Of a stretch of 21,013 nt of DNA, positions 1 to 7,495 are shown piece after piece. The first letter of the stretch is position 1, and each line of letters begins with the position of its first letter. The stretch comes from an uncultured Anaerococcus sp. (lineage in GTDB: Bacteria > Bacillota > Clostridia > Tissierellales > Peptoniphilaceae). The translations under genes and the position numbers were made by a program. Under the pieces are notes generated by a model. The model saw only the letters and a program-made list of their open reading frames with translations, did no database searches and was not told the DNA's origin. The stretch lies in NCBI GenBank assembly GCA_943913325.1, contig CALTXP010000024.1:1-21013 (forward strand). The letters are read 5' to 3'.

Positions 1-10
1 TATAAAAATA

Positions 11-170
11 AGAGCTGTTGCAATTAAATAAGTAACTTCAATTTAATCATTTAAGTGAATTTCTATATAAGTTAAAACTTAGTTATTGATACTAATTAAT
101 AGCTAGCCTACTCAATAATATAAAGTTCTAAATGATAATTAAAGATTTTACTTATTACGCAACAAGCTCT
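11..170. repeat. MITE-like element, copy 1 (imperfect terminal inverted repeats)
   Basis: The left end (11-35) starts AGAGCTGTTGCAATTAAATA and its imperfect reverse complement lies at 148-170, ending AACAAGCTCT. Inside is a perfect small palindrome, TAAGTT-AA-AACTTA (68-81). No reading frame of note is present. A second, diverged copy in the opposite orientation lies at 13250-13399: both share ATACTAATTA (here 89-98) and CTAG followed by CCTACT (here 103-112), and both have ends of the form AG(A/T)G(A)CTGTT. Size, lack of coding capacity and terminal repeats fit a miniature inverted-repeat transposable element; no clear target-site duplication is visible. On the minus strand the left arm runs into a T-rich stretch (1-10), so it may also end transcription from the CoA-transferase gene. 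Confidence 0.5.
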
Positions 171-291
171 AATGAAATTATTATTTATACTTAATACCAG
201 CCAATTTTCTTTTTATAATATAACTACTATAGGATATTAAATATTAACTTAATCTAAAATCAAGGAATAATTTTATATTTTCAACAAAATA

Positions 292-1857
292 TTACTTATC
301 CCCTTCTACTAGTTTTTTTAGTCCCATTATTTCATCCTTAAAGATCATTTCATCCATAGTCTTTACATCTTTTACTATTGGTTTAAAATCCATTAAGTCT
401 AAAACGTCTTTATTTATATCTATACCTGGAGCTATTTCTTTTAACTCAATACCTTCATTTGTTAATTCGAAGACTGCTCTTTCAGTTATATAAAGTACAG
501 GTTGTCGTGTTTCTAAAGCATAATCTCCAGAAAAAGTTATTTGGTCTACTTCATCTACGAATTTTTTTATTTTTCCTTCTTGATCTATTACTATCTTTCC
601 ATTGTCAATATGAGACTTAAATCCGCCAGAAGTAAATGTTCCACAAAAAACTACTTTCTTAGAATTTTGACTAATATCAATAAATCCTCCGCATCCTGCT
701 ATGTTATCTCCAAACTTAGAAACATTTATATTTCCCTTTTTATCCATTTGAGCAAGACCAAGGAATGTAACGTCTAATCCCCCACCATCATAAAAATCAA
801 ATTGTGTAGGTTCATCAAGAATACAGTCAGCATTTACAGTAACACCAAAATCATTTCCGCCAGCAGGTATACCACCAATGGTTCCAGCCTCTGTAGTTAA
901 TCTCATGCTATCTAGATCTTCTTCTTTAGCAACTTGTGCAACTCCTTCTGGCATACCAATTCCAAGATTTACTATTGAGTTAGGAACAAGCTCCATAGCG
1001 GCTCTACGAGCAATAACTTTTCTAACTGAAAGCTCCATTGGTTTTAAGATATCAAGATCTTCTCTAACTTCACCTGAGTATGCAGGATTATACCAAGTAC
1101 CTAAGGTTTGCTTGTGATTTTCTTCTTCTGCTATAACTATAGCATCAACATATATACCAGGTATTTTTATTGAACGAGCATCAAGAGAATCTTTTTCTAC
1201 AACATTTTCTACTTGTAAGATAACTTTACCGCCAGAATTTTTTGTGGCTTGAGCAATTTGTAAGCTTTCAGTATACACACCTTCTCTAGATAAGCTAGCA
1301 TTACCTTCAACATCAGCGTAGCTTGCTCTAATAAAGGCTACATCAATTTTCATACTTGGATATAAAAGTCTTTCTTCACCTTTTATATATATCAACTCAA
1401 CTATATCCTCTTTTGCAGCTTTATTTAATTTTCCACCTTCTATTCTTGGATCAACAAATGTTTTTAAACCTACTTTGGTTATTAAACCATCAGAACCAGA
1501 TGCGATTTCTCTAAATAATTTAGAAATAACGCCCTGTGGTAAATTATATCCTGCAACCTTATTTTCCAATATTAATTTTTTGAGTCTAGGTTCTAAATTA
1601 AAATGACCACCAATAACTTTTTTAACCAAACCCTCTTCACCAAAGTGATTAAGACCAAGCTTATCTCCATCTCCTTGACCTGCTGCATATATTAAAGTTA
1701 GATCCTTTGGATGAGCAGTATCTAAATACCTTTTTTGTAAATCTAGAGTTAATTGTTCTGGATGACCAGCACCAACAAATCCTCCAACTGCAACTACATC
1801 GCCATCCTCTACAAATTGTTCTACCGCTTGTCTACCTGTCATTATTAGTTTTTCCAT
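292..1857 (-). CDS. Family I acyl-CoA:acetate/propionate CoA-transferase
   Basis: This 521-residue protein matches the fused, single-chain family I CoA-transferases (propionate CoA-transferase / YdiF / COG4670 type, usually about 515-530 residues). The first half carries the glycine-rich entry (VGGFVGAGHPEQL, about 24-36) and the second half the catalytic block TTEAGTIGGIPAGGNDFG, in which Glu323 would form the covalent glutamyl-CoA thioester. Such enzymes move CoA between short-chain acyl-CoAs and acetate or propionate in the cytoplasm during fermentation; 3-ketoacid substrates are an alternative that the sequence cannot exclude. The ATG at 1857 is preceded by AAAGGAGG at good spacing. It appears monocistronic, with its own promoter at 1944-1972 and an approximately 80-nt leader holding two hairpins. 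No partner gene is adjacent, consistent with both domains being fused. Confidence 0.88.
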   Translation of the reverse strand: MEKLIMTGRQAVEQFVEDGDVVAVGGFVGAGHPEQLTLDLQKRYLDTAHPKDLTLIYAAGQGDGDKLGLNHFGEEGLVKKVIGGHFNLEPRLKKLILENKVAGYNLPQGVISKLFREIASGSDGLITKVGLKTFVDPRIEGGKLNKAAKEDIVELIYIKGEERLLYPSMKIDVAFIRASYADVEGNASLSREGVYTESLQIAQATKNSGGKVILQVENVVEKDSLDARSIKIPGIYVDAIVIAEEENHKQTLGTWYNPAYSGEVREDLDILKPMELSVRKVIARRAAMELVPNSIVNLGIGMPEGVAQVAKEEDLDSMRLTTEAGTIGGIPAGGNDFGVTVNADCILDEPTQFDFYDGGGLDVTFLGLAQMDKKGNINVSKFGDNIAGCGGFIDISQNSKKVVFCGTFTSGGFKSHIDNGKIVIDQEGKIKKFVDEVDQITFSGDYALETRQPVLYITERAVFELTNEGIELKEIAPGIDINKDVLDLMDFKPIVKDVKTMDEMIFKDEIMGLKKLVEGDK

Positions 1858-1878
1858 AAAGACCTCCTTTTACTTAAA

Positions 1879-1916
1879 AAGAATTACCTAACAATTCTTC
1901 TGGAAAACGATTTTCC
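1879..1916 (-). promoter_or_regulatory. Structured leader: cre-like palindrome plus hairpin before the CoA-transferase
   Basis: Positions 1902-1916 form a perfect hairpin or palindrome, GGAAAA-CGA-TTTTCC, roughly 22-36 nt after the predicted transcription start. The CG core flanked by A and T runs resembles a CcpA catabolite-responsive element, though not an exact consensus. Directly downstream, 1879-1899 forms AAGAATT-loop-AATTCTT followed by a short T-run, which could be a weak attenuator. Either feature would link CoA-transferase synthesis to carbon status; this is inference from shape and position. Confidence 0.35.
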
Positions 1917-1943
1917 TAATATGCTAAAGCCTTATTTATATTA

Positions 1944-1972
1944 ATTATATCTAAAAGTGAATTTTTTGTCAA
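1944..1972 (-). promoter_or_regulatory. Sigma-70/SigA promoter for the CoA-transferase
   Basis: Reading the minus strand, TTGACA (1972-1967) and TATAAT (1949-1944) match both consensus hexamers exactly with a 17-nt spacer. The start of transcription would be near 1937, giving a leader of about 80 nt before the ATG at 1857. Confidence 0.85.
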
Positions 1973-2028
1973 TTAATAATAATTAACTTTACATAAATAA
2001 TCCTTATTTTTTTACATAGTTTAAATAG

Positions 2029-2096
2029 AAAAAGAGAACTCATGCTTGTAAATTTTTGTTAAAAAATAAAAACGTAAATTAACAAGGAGTTCTCTT
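2029..2096 (-). terminator. Rho-independent terminator of the J-domain/ThrE/msrA operon
   Basis: On the minus strand, a perfect 10-bp stem AAGAGAACTC / GAGTTCTCTT (2096-2087 with 2041-2032) encloses a further imperfect TTGTTAATTT / AAATTTACAA pairing and is followed at once by a run of T. It starts 20 bp beyond the msrA stop codon. Confidence 0.75.
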
Positions 2097-2116
2097 ATAG
2101 ATAATCTTAATAATAA

Positions 2117-2602
2117 CTAAATATTGGGTTTATCATTTAAATTGATGTGACAATATCCATCTGGATTTTTTTCTAAGTAATTTTGATGATACTCTTCTGC
2201 TGGTATAAAATTCTTTAATATCTCTACCTCTATTTGTATTTCTTGATTTTCTTCTTTTTGCTTTTTACTTATAAATTCTTTTGCAATTTCTAGAGTATTT
2301 TGATCTTTTGAATAAATCCCTGTTCTATATTGGCGACCCTTGTCATTGCCTTGTTTATTAATACTGAAAGGATCTACTATATGATATAAATATTCTAAAA
2401 TCTTATCCAAGCTTACTATACTATCATCATATTTTATATAAACAGTTTCTGCATGATCTGTTTCACTTACTTTTTCATAAGTCGTATTATCAGTTTTTCC
2501 ATTAGAATAACCTACTTTGGTCTCTACTATACCTTCTATACTTTTAAAGTATGCTTCTACTCCCCAAAAACAACCACCTGCTAAATATAATTCTTTAATC
2601 AT
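2117..2602 (-). CDS. msrA: Peptide methionine sulfoxide reductase MsrA
   Basis: The 161-residue protein has the MsrA signature GGCFWGVE at residues 9-16, with Cys11 as the nucleophile that reduces methionine-S-sulfoxide in proteins or free. The EEYHQNYL block and the C-terminal GYCHINL (Cys151, a plausible resolving cysteine) are also typical. Length is normal for a single-domain MsrA; there is no fused MsrB domain, and no msrB gene lies in this window. The start codon overlaps the end of the upstream exporter gene by eight bases (ATGATTAA), so translation is probably coupled. It is the last gene of a four-gene operon and is followed by a strong terminator. A cytoplasmic location is expected since no signal peptide is seen. 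Confidence 0.95.
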   Translation of the reverse strand: MIKELYLAGGCFWGVEAYFKSIEGIVETKVGYSNGKTDNTTYEKVSETDHAETVYIKYDDSIVSLDKILEYLYHIVDPFSINKQGNDKGRQYRTGIYSKDQNTLEIAKEFISKKQKEENQEIQIEVEILKNFIPAEEYHQNYLEKNPDGYCHINLNDKPNI

Positions 2603-3071
2603 GTTTTCTTCTCCTCAAATAATTTGTTCTTTTTGTAGATCGTGTCCTAAATGATTTTAGTGATTTCGAGAATGAACTTGCTAGTAATACTCCAAATGCA
2701 ATAGAACCTGCTATAGCAACTGCTTTATAAAAGCTTGTTATTGCACTTGCTATTTCATTATTTATGAAAAATTTCATTGTATTATATATAGCTTCACCTG
2801 GACATAGATTAATTATTCCAGGAAATATAAAAACTGATGCAGGAAATCTCAACTTTCTAGCTAATAGTTCTGAGAGAATCGCTATTATCATTGAAGATAT
2901 AAAGTTAGCCAAATATATATTGCCAAAATTATTTAATATGAATTTATAAATTATCCAGCAAATTCCTCCATTTATACCTGAAACCACTAAAGTTTTCTTA
3001 GGTATAGAGAACACTAAACCAAAACCTATTGATGATAATACACTTACTACAAATTCTAAAAGATATTTCAT
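2595..3071 (-). CDS. ThrE-like exporter, small C-terminal half (YjjB / DUF3815 family)
   Basis: This is a hydrophobic protein of 158 residues with about four to five membrane segments and the conserved ARKLRFPASVFIFPGIINL-type block followed by PGEAIY, typical of the ThrE_2/YjjB family. In split ThrE transporters, YjjB pairs with the longer YjjP protein to export threonine, serine or, in some bacteria, dicarboxylates such as succinate; the substrate here is unknown. The ATG at 3071 is preferred because it shares one base with the upstream stop codon (TAATG), giving tight coupling; a TTG six codons upstream (3089) lies inside the previous gene and lacks a good ribosome-binding site. The C-terminus is strongly basic (TRSTKRTNYLRRRKHD). 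Confidence 0.85.
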   Translation of the reverse strand: MKYLLEFVVSVLSSIGFGLVFSIPKKTLVVSGINGGICWIIYKFILNNFGNIYLANFISSMIIAILSELLARKLRFPASVFIFPGIINLCPGEAIYNTMKFFINNEIASAITSFYKAVAIAGSIAFGVLLASSFSKSLKSFRTRSTKRTNYLRRRKHD

Positions 3072-3853
3072 TATATTAAATATTCCCAAATTCCTATTGG
3101 CATAGCAACTCCTAAAGCTAAAGCTATAGAAATTAATATTGCCATAGTTGCAGCTGTCATTCCACTTAACGCATCTCCACTCATAAGATCTCTTACTGCA
3201 TTGGTTATCATAATACCCGGAACAAAGGCCATCATAGCACTAATTATAACTACATTTACACTTACCCCTGTGAAAAAATTTATTATCAAAGTTATAAGCG
3301 AAACTAAAGCTCCATATAGAAAATGAACTACGAAATAATTCAGTTCATTTTCAATTAAGAATAATGAGAATATATATCCTATAAATCCTACAATAAGGGA
3401 AGATATGATTTCATTTATGCCTGCTCCTAAAAGAATAGAATAGGCGCCTGCAGCTACTGTAGCTCCTAAAATCTTTAAAGGTATTGAGGTGCCTTTAGAT
3501 TTTTTAATTTTATCTATCTCTAAAAGAGCTTGGTCTAGAGTATATTTACCTGCAGCAAAATTTCTTGAAAATGTATTTACTTTATTTACATAATGTAGGT
3601 TATTTCCGCGCTCTTTAACCCTCCTCATATTACTATAATTCTTTCCATTATAGCTAAATGAAATTATTATTACATTAAAAGAAGAAAATACATCTACGTC
3701 TTTCATTGATTCTTTTGATCTTAAAATTCTTTCAACAGTGTCCTCAACTCTGTATATTTCAGCACCATTTGCAAGCATCAAAGCTCCAGCATCTACTGCT
3801 ATTTCTGATAATACAACTGCATCTTCTATAGAAGTCAACTTTTCATGAGCCAT
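3071..3853 (-). CDS. ThrE-like exporter, large N-terminal half (YjjP / DUF1212 family)
   Basis: The 260-residue protein starts with a cytosolic domain of about 120 residues containing the family hallmark LMLANGAEIYRVEDTVERI (about 28-46), followed by around four to five hydrophobic helices to the C-terminus. This is the ThrE/DUF1212 architecture of YjjP, the partner of YjjB encoded immediately downstream. Together they should make one inner-membrane amino-acid or organic-acid exporter. It begins nine bases after the stop of the J-domain gene, with AGGA about seven bases before the ATG, and ends in a TAATG junction. The split arrangement is common in Firmicutes. Substrate specificity cannot be read from the sequence. 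Confidence 0.87.
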   Translation of the reverse strand: MAHEKLTSIEDAVVLSEIAVDAGALMLANGAEIYRVEDTVERILRSKESMKDVDVFSSFNVIIISFSYNGKNYSNMRRVKERGNNLHYVNKVNTFSRNFAAGKYTLDQALLEIDKIKKSKGTSIPLKILGATVAAGAYSILLGAGINEIISSLIVGFIGYIFSLFLIENELNYFVVHFLYGALVSLITLIINFFTGVSVNVVIISAMMAFVPGIMITNAVRDLMSGDALSGMTAATMAILISIALALGVAMPIGIWEYLI

Positions 3854-3861
3854 ATTAATTC

Positions 3862-4644
3862 CTAACTAAAATTTTGCTTATACTTTTTTATATTTTCTTC
3901 TGTTAAAAATTCATAAGCTTCATTAACTTTTGTAAACATTTCAGTGGCATTTGGATCCTTATTTATATCTGGATGATATTTTTTAGCAAGCTTCCTATAG
4001 TTTAATTTTACTTCATATATATCAGTATCATAGTTTAGCCCTAAAATCTTACAAGATTTCTCATATTTTTCCTTAAATCCAATATTATTAACTCCAGAGT
4101 AATTTCCACCAAAATTTCCTCTATCATATGAGCCACCTTGATATCTGCCAGAATAAGTTCTTTGATTATTATATCCAAATCCTCTAACAAATTCTTCAAA
4201 TCTACGATTCATCTCTTCTTGCTGACGACGAGTTTCTTCTTCTCTTGCTCTTCTTTCAGCTTGTTCTTTTTCATATTTATATTTGTTTGAATAATCAGAA
4301 ATGCTATCATAGCCTACTTTTGTTCCAGTAATCATTGAATCTGCCTTATCATACATCCACTCAGTTATTGTGTAATTTAAGTATCTTAATAAAGATATAA
4401 ATTTAGGTCCTAATATAGGTATAAATATTACTGCAAATATAAAATAAGTTACATCCTTAGGTAAGAATAGTGGTATTATAGGGAATATAAAAATTGTTGA
4501 GCATCCTATAATAAATATTCCAAATAACAATTGTCTTATTCCCTCAAAAGTAACTACTATTACATTCATTATATTGATCAGGACATTAAATATCGTTCCA
4601 AGAACTGTAGCAAGTCCATGTATAAATTTTCCAAAAAACTTCAT
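3862..4644 (-). CDS. Membrane protein with a C-terminal DnaJ (J) domain
   Basis: The 260-residue protein has hydrophobic stretches in about the first 95 residues (at least two membrane segments, IFIIGCSTIFIFPIIPLFL and the next one), then a highly charged Arg/Glu helix around 120-150 (probable coiled coil), a Gly/Tyr/Arg-rich linker around 155-190, and a J domain from about 195 to the end. The J domain carries the essential HPD tripeptide (KKYHPDINKD, near 223-225), so it should stimulate an Hsp70 (DnaK) ATPase at the membrane. It is not classical DnaJ: there is no zinc-finger or C-terminal substrate domain. It is the first gene of the operon that continues into the ThrE-like pair and msrA. 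SD GGAG lies about ten bases before the ATG. The specific client is unknown. Confidence 0.8.
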   Translation of the reverse strand: MKFFGKFIHGLATVLGTIFNVLINIMNVIVVTFEGIRQLLFGIFIIGCSTIFIFPIIPLFLPKDVTYFIFAVIFIPILGPKFISLLRYLNYTITEWMYDKADSMITGTKVGYDSISDYSNKYKYEKEQAERRAREEETRRQQEEMNRRFEEFVRGFGYNNQRTYSGRYQGGSYDRGNFGGNYSGVNNIGFKEKYEKSCKILGLNYDTDIYEVKLNYRKLAKKYHPDINKDPNATEMFTKVNEAYEFLTEENIKKYKQNFS

Positions 4645-4668
4645 CTTATTAATTCTCCATTCTATAAA

Positions 4669-4696
4669 ATTATATCAGAGATTTCAAAGTTTCCAA
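4669..4696 (-). promoter_or_regulatory. Promoter for the J-domain/ThrE/msrA operon
   Basis: On the minus strand, TTGGAA (4696-4691) and TATAAT (4674-4669) are separated by 16 nt, just downstream of the ABC-transporter terminator and about 25 bp before the first ATG. The -10 is perfect and the -35 matches four of six. Confidence 0.6.
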
Positions 4697-4698
4697 AT

Positions 4699-4757
4699 AA
4701 AAAAGGGATCTTGCAATAGATCAATTAATTTATAGATCTATCGTGCAAAAATCCCTT
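4699..4757 (-). terminator. Rho-independent terminator of the ABC transporter gene
   Basis: A long, nearly continuous stem pairs GGGAT.TTGCAATAGATC (4705-4722) with GATCTATCGTGCAAAAATCCC (4735-4755), around a 12-nt AT loop. On the minus strand it is followed by TTTTTT. It begins four bases after the ABC-transporter stop codon and insulates the downstream operon. Confidence 0.88.
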
Positions 4758-4761
4758 ATAC

Positions 4762-6531
4762 TTATCCAAACAATTCTTCGTTGTTACTATTATATAAGTT
4801 ATAATATTTACCTTTTTTAGCTAATAATTGTTTGTGAGATCCTCTTTCAACAATTCCATCGTAGGTTAATACAAGTATTTCATCTGCATTTATAATAGTT
4901 GATAACCTGTGAGCGATTGTTATTGTTGTCCTTCCTTCAGATAAGTTCTCTAAAGACTTTTGAACTATAGCCTCACTCTTATTATCTAGAGCACTAGTTG
5001 CCTCATCTAAAATTAATATTGGAGGGTTCTTGAGAAAAACTCTAGCTATAGAAATTCTTTGTTTTTGTCCACCTGAAAGCTTTACTCCTCTTTCTCCTAT
5101 ATAAGTATCAAATCCATATGGCAAGTCATTTATAAATTCTGTAGCACCTGCAAGCTCTGCTGCTCTTATTATTTGTTCATCTGTTGCATCATCTTTACCA
5201 TATCGGATATTATCTTTAACTGTGCCACCAAATAAATAAACATCTTGTTGGACAATACCTATATTATCTCTCAATGATTCTAAAGTAATATCTTTAATAT
5301 CCTTATCATCAATTTTAATTGATCCTTTATCTATATCATAGAATCTAGGAATTAGCTTTGATATAGTTGTCTTGCCAGCACCTGACGGTCCTACAAGAGC
5401 AATATTTTCTCCTACATTAACATTAAAGTTTATATCCTCTAGTACGTATGGCTCATCTTCTCTAGTGTCTGGATATTTAAAGTATACATTATCAAATTCT
5501 ATTTTACCTGAAACATCATCTAACTTTATAGCCTCATCATCATCAAAAATAGTATTACCCATATCCATGACTTCTACAAATCTTTCAATTCCAGTAGCCC
5601 CTGCTTGATATACATCTGTAAAATTAATCAATCGTTCAATTGCTGCAACAAGCATATTTAAATACATTGTAAAGGCAATTAAATTACCTGGACTTATTTT
5701 ATCATTAATAACAAAATATCCACCTACAAAAATCAAAATAGCATACATAAGCCCTGAGAAAGCTTCATTTATCATAAAGAAAGCTGCCATATCATAGTAT
5801 CTTTCTTTTTTAATATCTACAAATTTATCGTTACTTATTTCGAATTTTGACTTTTCAATTTCTTCATTGGCAAAAGATTTTACTACTGATATACCTAATA
5901 ATGTATCTTCTACTCCTGAGTTGATATCTCCTATCTGTCTTTTTACATTCAAAGTTGCTTCTCTAAATTCTTTACGCTTTTTGCTAGAAACTACAAACAT
6001 AATTGGAATAATAATATATATGATAAGTGCTAGCTTCCAATTAATAGTTAGTAACACTATAAATGATATTATAAGCTTTAAAGCCCCTACTAAAAATTCC
6101 TCTGGAACATGGTGCGCAAATTCTGTTATATCGAATAGATCAGTAGTAATTCTACTCATTAACACACCAATTTTTGTTTCATTAAAAAACTCAGTATCCA
6201 TGGTTAGCAAATGATTAAATACATCAGAACGCATATCTCGCTCAATCTTTGCCCCCATTATATGGCCTAATGATTGCATAAAATATCTAGCTGCTAGCTC
6301 AAGTATTTTAGTTAAAACAAATATAATACCTACCTTAGTAACTCTACTAATATCCAATAGTCCCATCTGGGCCCAATCAGTAAGATAAGATAAAAGAATT
6401 GGCAATACTAAGCCTGATACTGTAGTTAAAGCTGCAGCTAACAGATCAGCAGTTAAGATATTTTTGTAGGGTTTATAATATGGTTTAAACCTTTTTAGCA
6501 ATTCTTTATTTTCATAAGACTTTTTCTCCAT
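4762..6531 (-). CDS. ABC exporter half-transporter (fused permease and ATPase)
   Basis: The 589-residue protein combines a six-helix exporter-type transmembrane domain (about 20-310) with a nucleotide-binding domain (about 340-580). The ATPase has Walker A GPSGAGKTT (near 380), signature LSGGQKQR (near 482), Walker B ILILDEATSALD (near 503) and the H-loop IAHRLST (near 535). This is the MsbA/LmrA/BmrA class that works as a homo- or heterodimer in the cytoplasmic membrane, exporting lipids, drugs or peptides. All catalytic residues appear intact, including the glutamate after Walker B, so a homodimer with two active sites is plausible. No second half-transporter or regulator lies beside it, and no peptidase C39 domain is present. 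It starts after AAGGAGG and ends at a strong terminator, so it is probably monocistronic. Substrate is unknown. Confidence 0.92.
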   Translation of the reverse strand: MEKKSYENKELLKRFKPYYKPYKNILTADLLAAALTTVSGLVLPILLSYLTDWAQMGLLDISRVTKVGIIFVLTKILELAARYFMQSLGHIMGAKIERDMRSDVFNHLLTMDTEFFNETKIGVLMSRITTDLFDITEFAHHVPEEFLVGALKLIISFIVLLTINWKLALIIYIIIPIMFVVSSKKRKEFREATLNVKRQIGDINSGVEDTLLGISVVKSFANEEIEKSKFEISNDKFVDIKKERYYDMAAFFMINEAFSGLMYAILIFVGGYFVINDKISPGNLIAFTMYLNMLVAAIERLINFTDVYQAGATGIERFVEVMDMGNTIFDDDEAIKLDDVSGKIEFDNVYFKYPDTREDEPYVLEDINFNVNVGENIALVGPSGAGKTTISKLIPRFYDIDKGSIKIDDKDIKDITLESLRDNIGIVQQDVYLFGGTVKDNIRYGKDDATDEQIIRAAELAGATEFINDLPYGFDTYIGERGVKLSGGQKQRISIARVFLKNPPILILDEATSALDNKSEAIVQKSLENLSEGRTTITIAHRLSTIINADEILVLTYDGIVERGSHKQLLAKKGKYYNLYNSNNEELFG

Positions 6532-6546
6532 TAATCCTCCTTAACT

Positions 6547-6562
6547 AATAATAATTATTATT
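6547..6562. promoter_or_regulatory. 16-bp perfect palindrome between divergent genes (Fur-box-like)
   Basis: AATAATAATTATTATT is its own reverse complement and lies in the 127-bp region between the ABC transporter and nfnA, about 16 bp before the transporter ATG. It matches GATAATnATTATC, the 6-1-6 Fur-type half-sites, except for the outer G and C. In such AT-rich DNA a chance palindrome is quite possible. Confidence 0.22.
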
Positions 6563-6658
6563 TTCAATAACATAACTTTACCATACTTTCTGAAAAATTA
6601 CTAAGTATATCTATTGAAATTTAAAAAATGCTTTGCTAATATAATAACAGGAGGTTAT

Positions 6659-7495
6659 ATGGCTAGAATAGTTGAAAAAACCAATCTAAATGAGAATACA
6701 ATTAAATTTGTAGTCAATGCTCCAGATATTGCTAGGAGAGCTCTACCAGGACAATTTATAATACTTAGGTTAGATGAAAAAGGAGAAAGAGTTCCTTTTA
6801 CTATATCATCCACAGATGAGAAAAATGTTACAATAATCGTTCAAATTGTAGGCAGAACTACTATGAGGATGGACAAACTTAAAGCTGGTGATGGCTTTTT
6901 AGATTTTGTAGGACCACTTGGAAGGCCTACTAAATTAGATAATTTAAAGGAAAAGAATGTTTGTGTAGTTGGAGGAGGACTTGGGACTGCTATAGCTTAC
7001 CCACAGGCTAAATACCTACATGATATAGGAGCTAATGTAGATGTTATAACTGGATTTAAAAGTAAAGACTTAATACTTTTAGAAAATGAATTAAAAGAAA
7101 AAAGCGATAATTTATATATAAGTACAGATGATGGCTCATATGGTTATCACGGATTTGTAACTGAGATTTTACAAGATAATATCGATAAGGGCAAGAAATA
7201 CGATCATATTTTAGCAATAGGTCCAGTCATAATGATGAAAAATGTTGTTGAAGTTGCTAGGCCTTATAAAATTCCTATAACAGTTAGTATGAATTCTACT
7301 ATGGTCGATGGAACAGGAATGTGCGGATGTTGTAGGATAAGCGTAGATGGTAAAATGAAATTTGCATGTATTGATGGCCCAGATTTTGACGGATATAAAA
7401 TTGATTTTAATGAAGCTATGAATAGATCTAGAGCTTATGTAACAGAAGAAAGAGATCACGTATGTAACTTAACTGGGGAGGTAAGACATGGCTGA
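6659..7495 (+). CDS. nfnA: NfnA-type subunit: FAD/[2Fe-2S] NADH-binding ferredoxin:NADP+ oxidoreductase
   Basis: The 278-residue protein is a ferredoxin-NADP reductase-like flavoprotein: an FAD-binding barrel with RVPFTISS (about 46-53), a nucleotide-binding half starting VCVVGGGLGTAIAYPQA (about 100-116), and a C-terminal [2Fe-2S] site with MCGCCRISVDGKMKFACIDG (about 220-240). These features are shared by NfnA, SudB and dihydroorotate dehydrogenase electron-transfer subunits; the adjacent glutamate-synthase-like subunit and lack of pyrD argue for NfnA/SudB. With NfnB it would couple NADH, NADPH and reduced ferredoxin in the cytoplasm by electron bifurcation. The ATG at 6659 follows AGGAGG with four to five bases; an upstream in-frame TTG (6614) has no ribosome-binding site and would precede this SD. 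Its end overlaps nfnB by eight bases (ATGGCTGA). Confidence 0.85.
   Translation: MARIVEKTNLNENTIKFVVNAPDIARRALPGQFIILRLDEKGERVPFTISSTDEKNVTIIVQIVGRTTMRMDKLKAGDGFLDFVGPLGRPTKLDNLKEKNVCVVGGGLGTAIAYPQAKYLHDIGANVDVITGFKSKDLILLENELKEKSDNLYISTDDGSYGYHGFVTEILQDNIDKGKKYDHILAIGPVIMMKNVVEVARPYKIPITVSMNSTMVDGTGMCGCCRISVDGKMKFACIDGPDFDGYKIDFNEAMNRSRAYVTEERDHVCNLTGEVRHG

Noticed and set aside
275..292. Terminator of the CoA-transferase at ATATTTT-CAAC-AAAATAT
   Set aside because: It is a seven-pair AT-only hairpin overlapping the stop codon, with no T-run after it; too weak to call.
878..1117. Plus-strand reading frame inside the CoA-transferase
   Set aside because: It lies opposite the catalytic domain with no ribosome-binding site or family signature.
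1879..1916. Riboswitch in the CoA-transferase leader
   Set aside because: Only two simple hairpins are visible, with no conserved aptamer core; the leader is too short for most known classes.
3072..3089. YjjB-like start at TTG (3089)
   Set aside because: It lies inside the upstream gene with poor SD; the TAATG junction at 3071 is a better coupled start.
6614..6658. Longer nfnA starting at TTG (6614)
   Set aside because: It has no ribosome-binding site and the extra 15 residues precede a strong AGGAGG correctly placed for the ATG at 6659.
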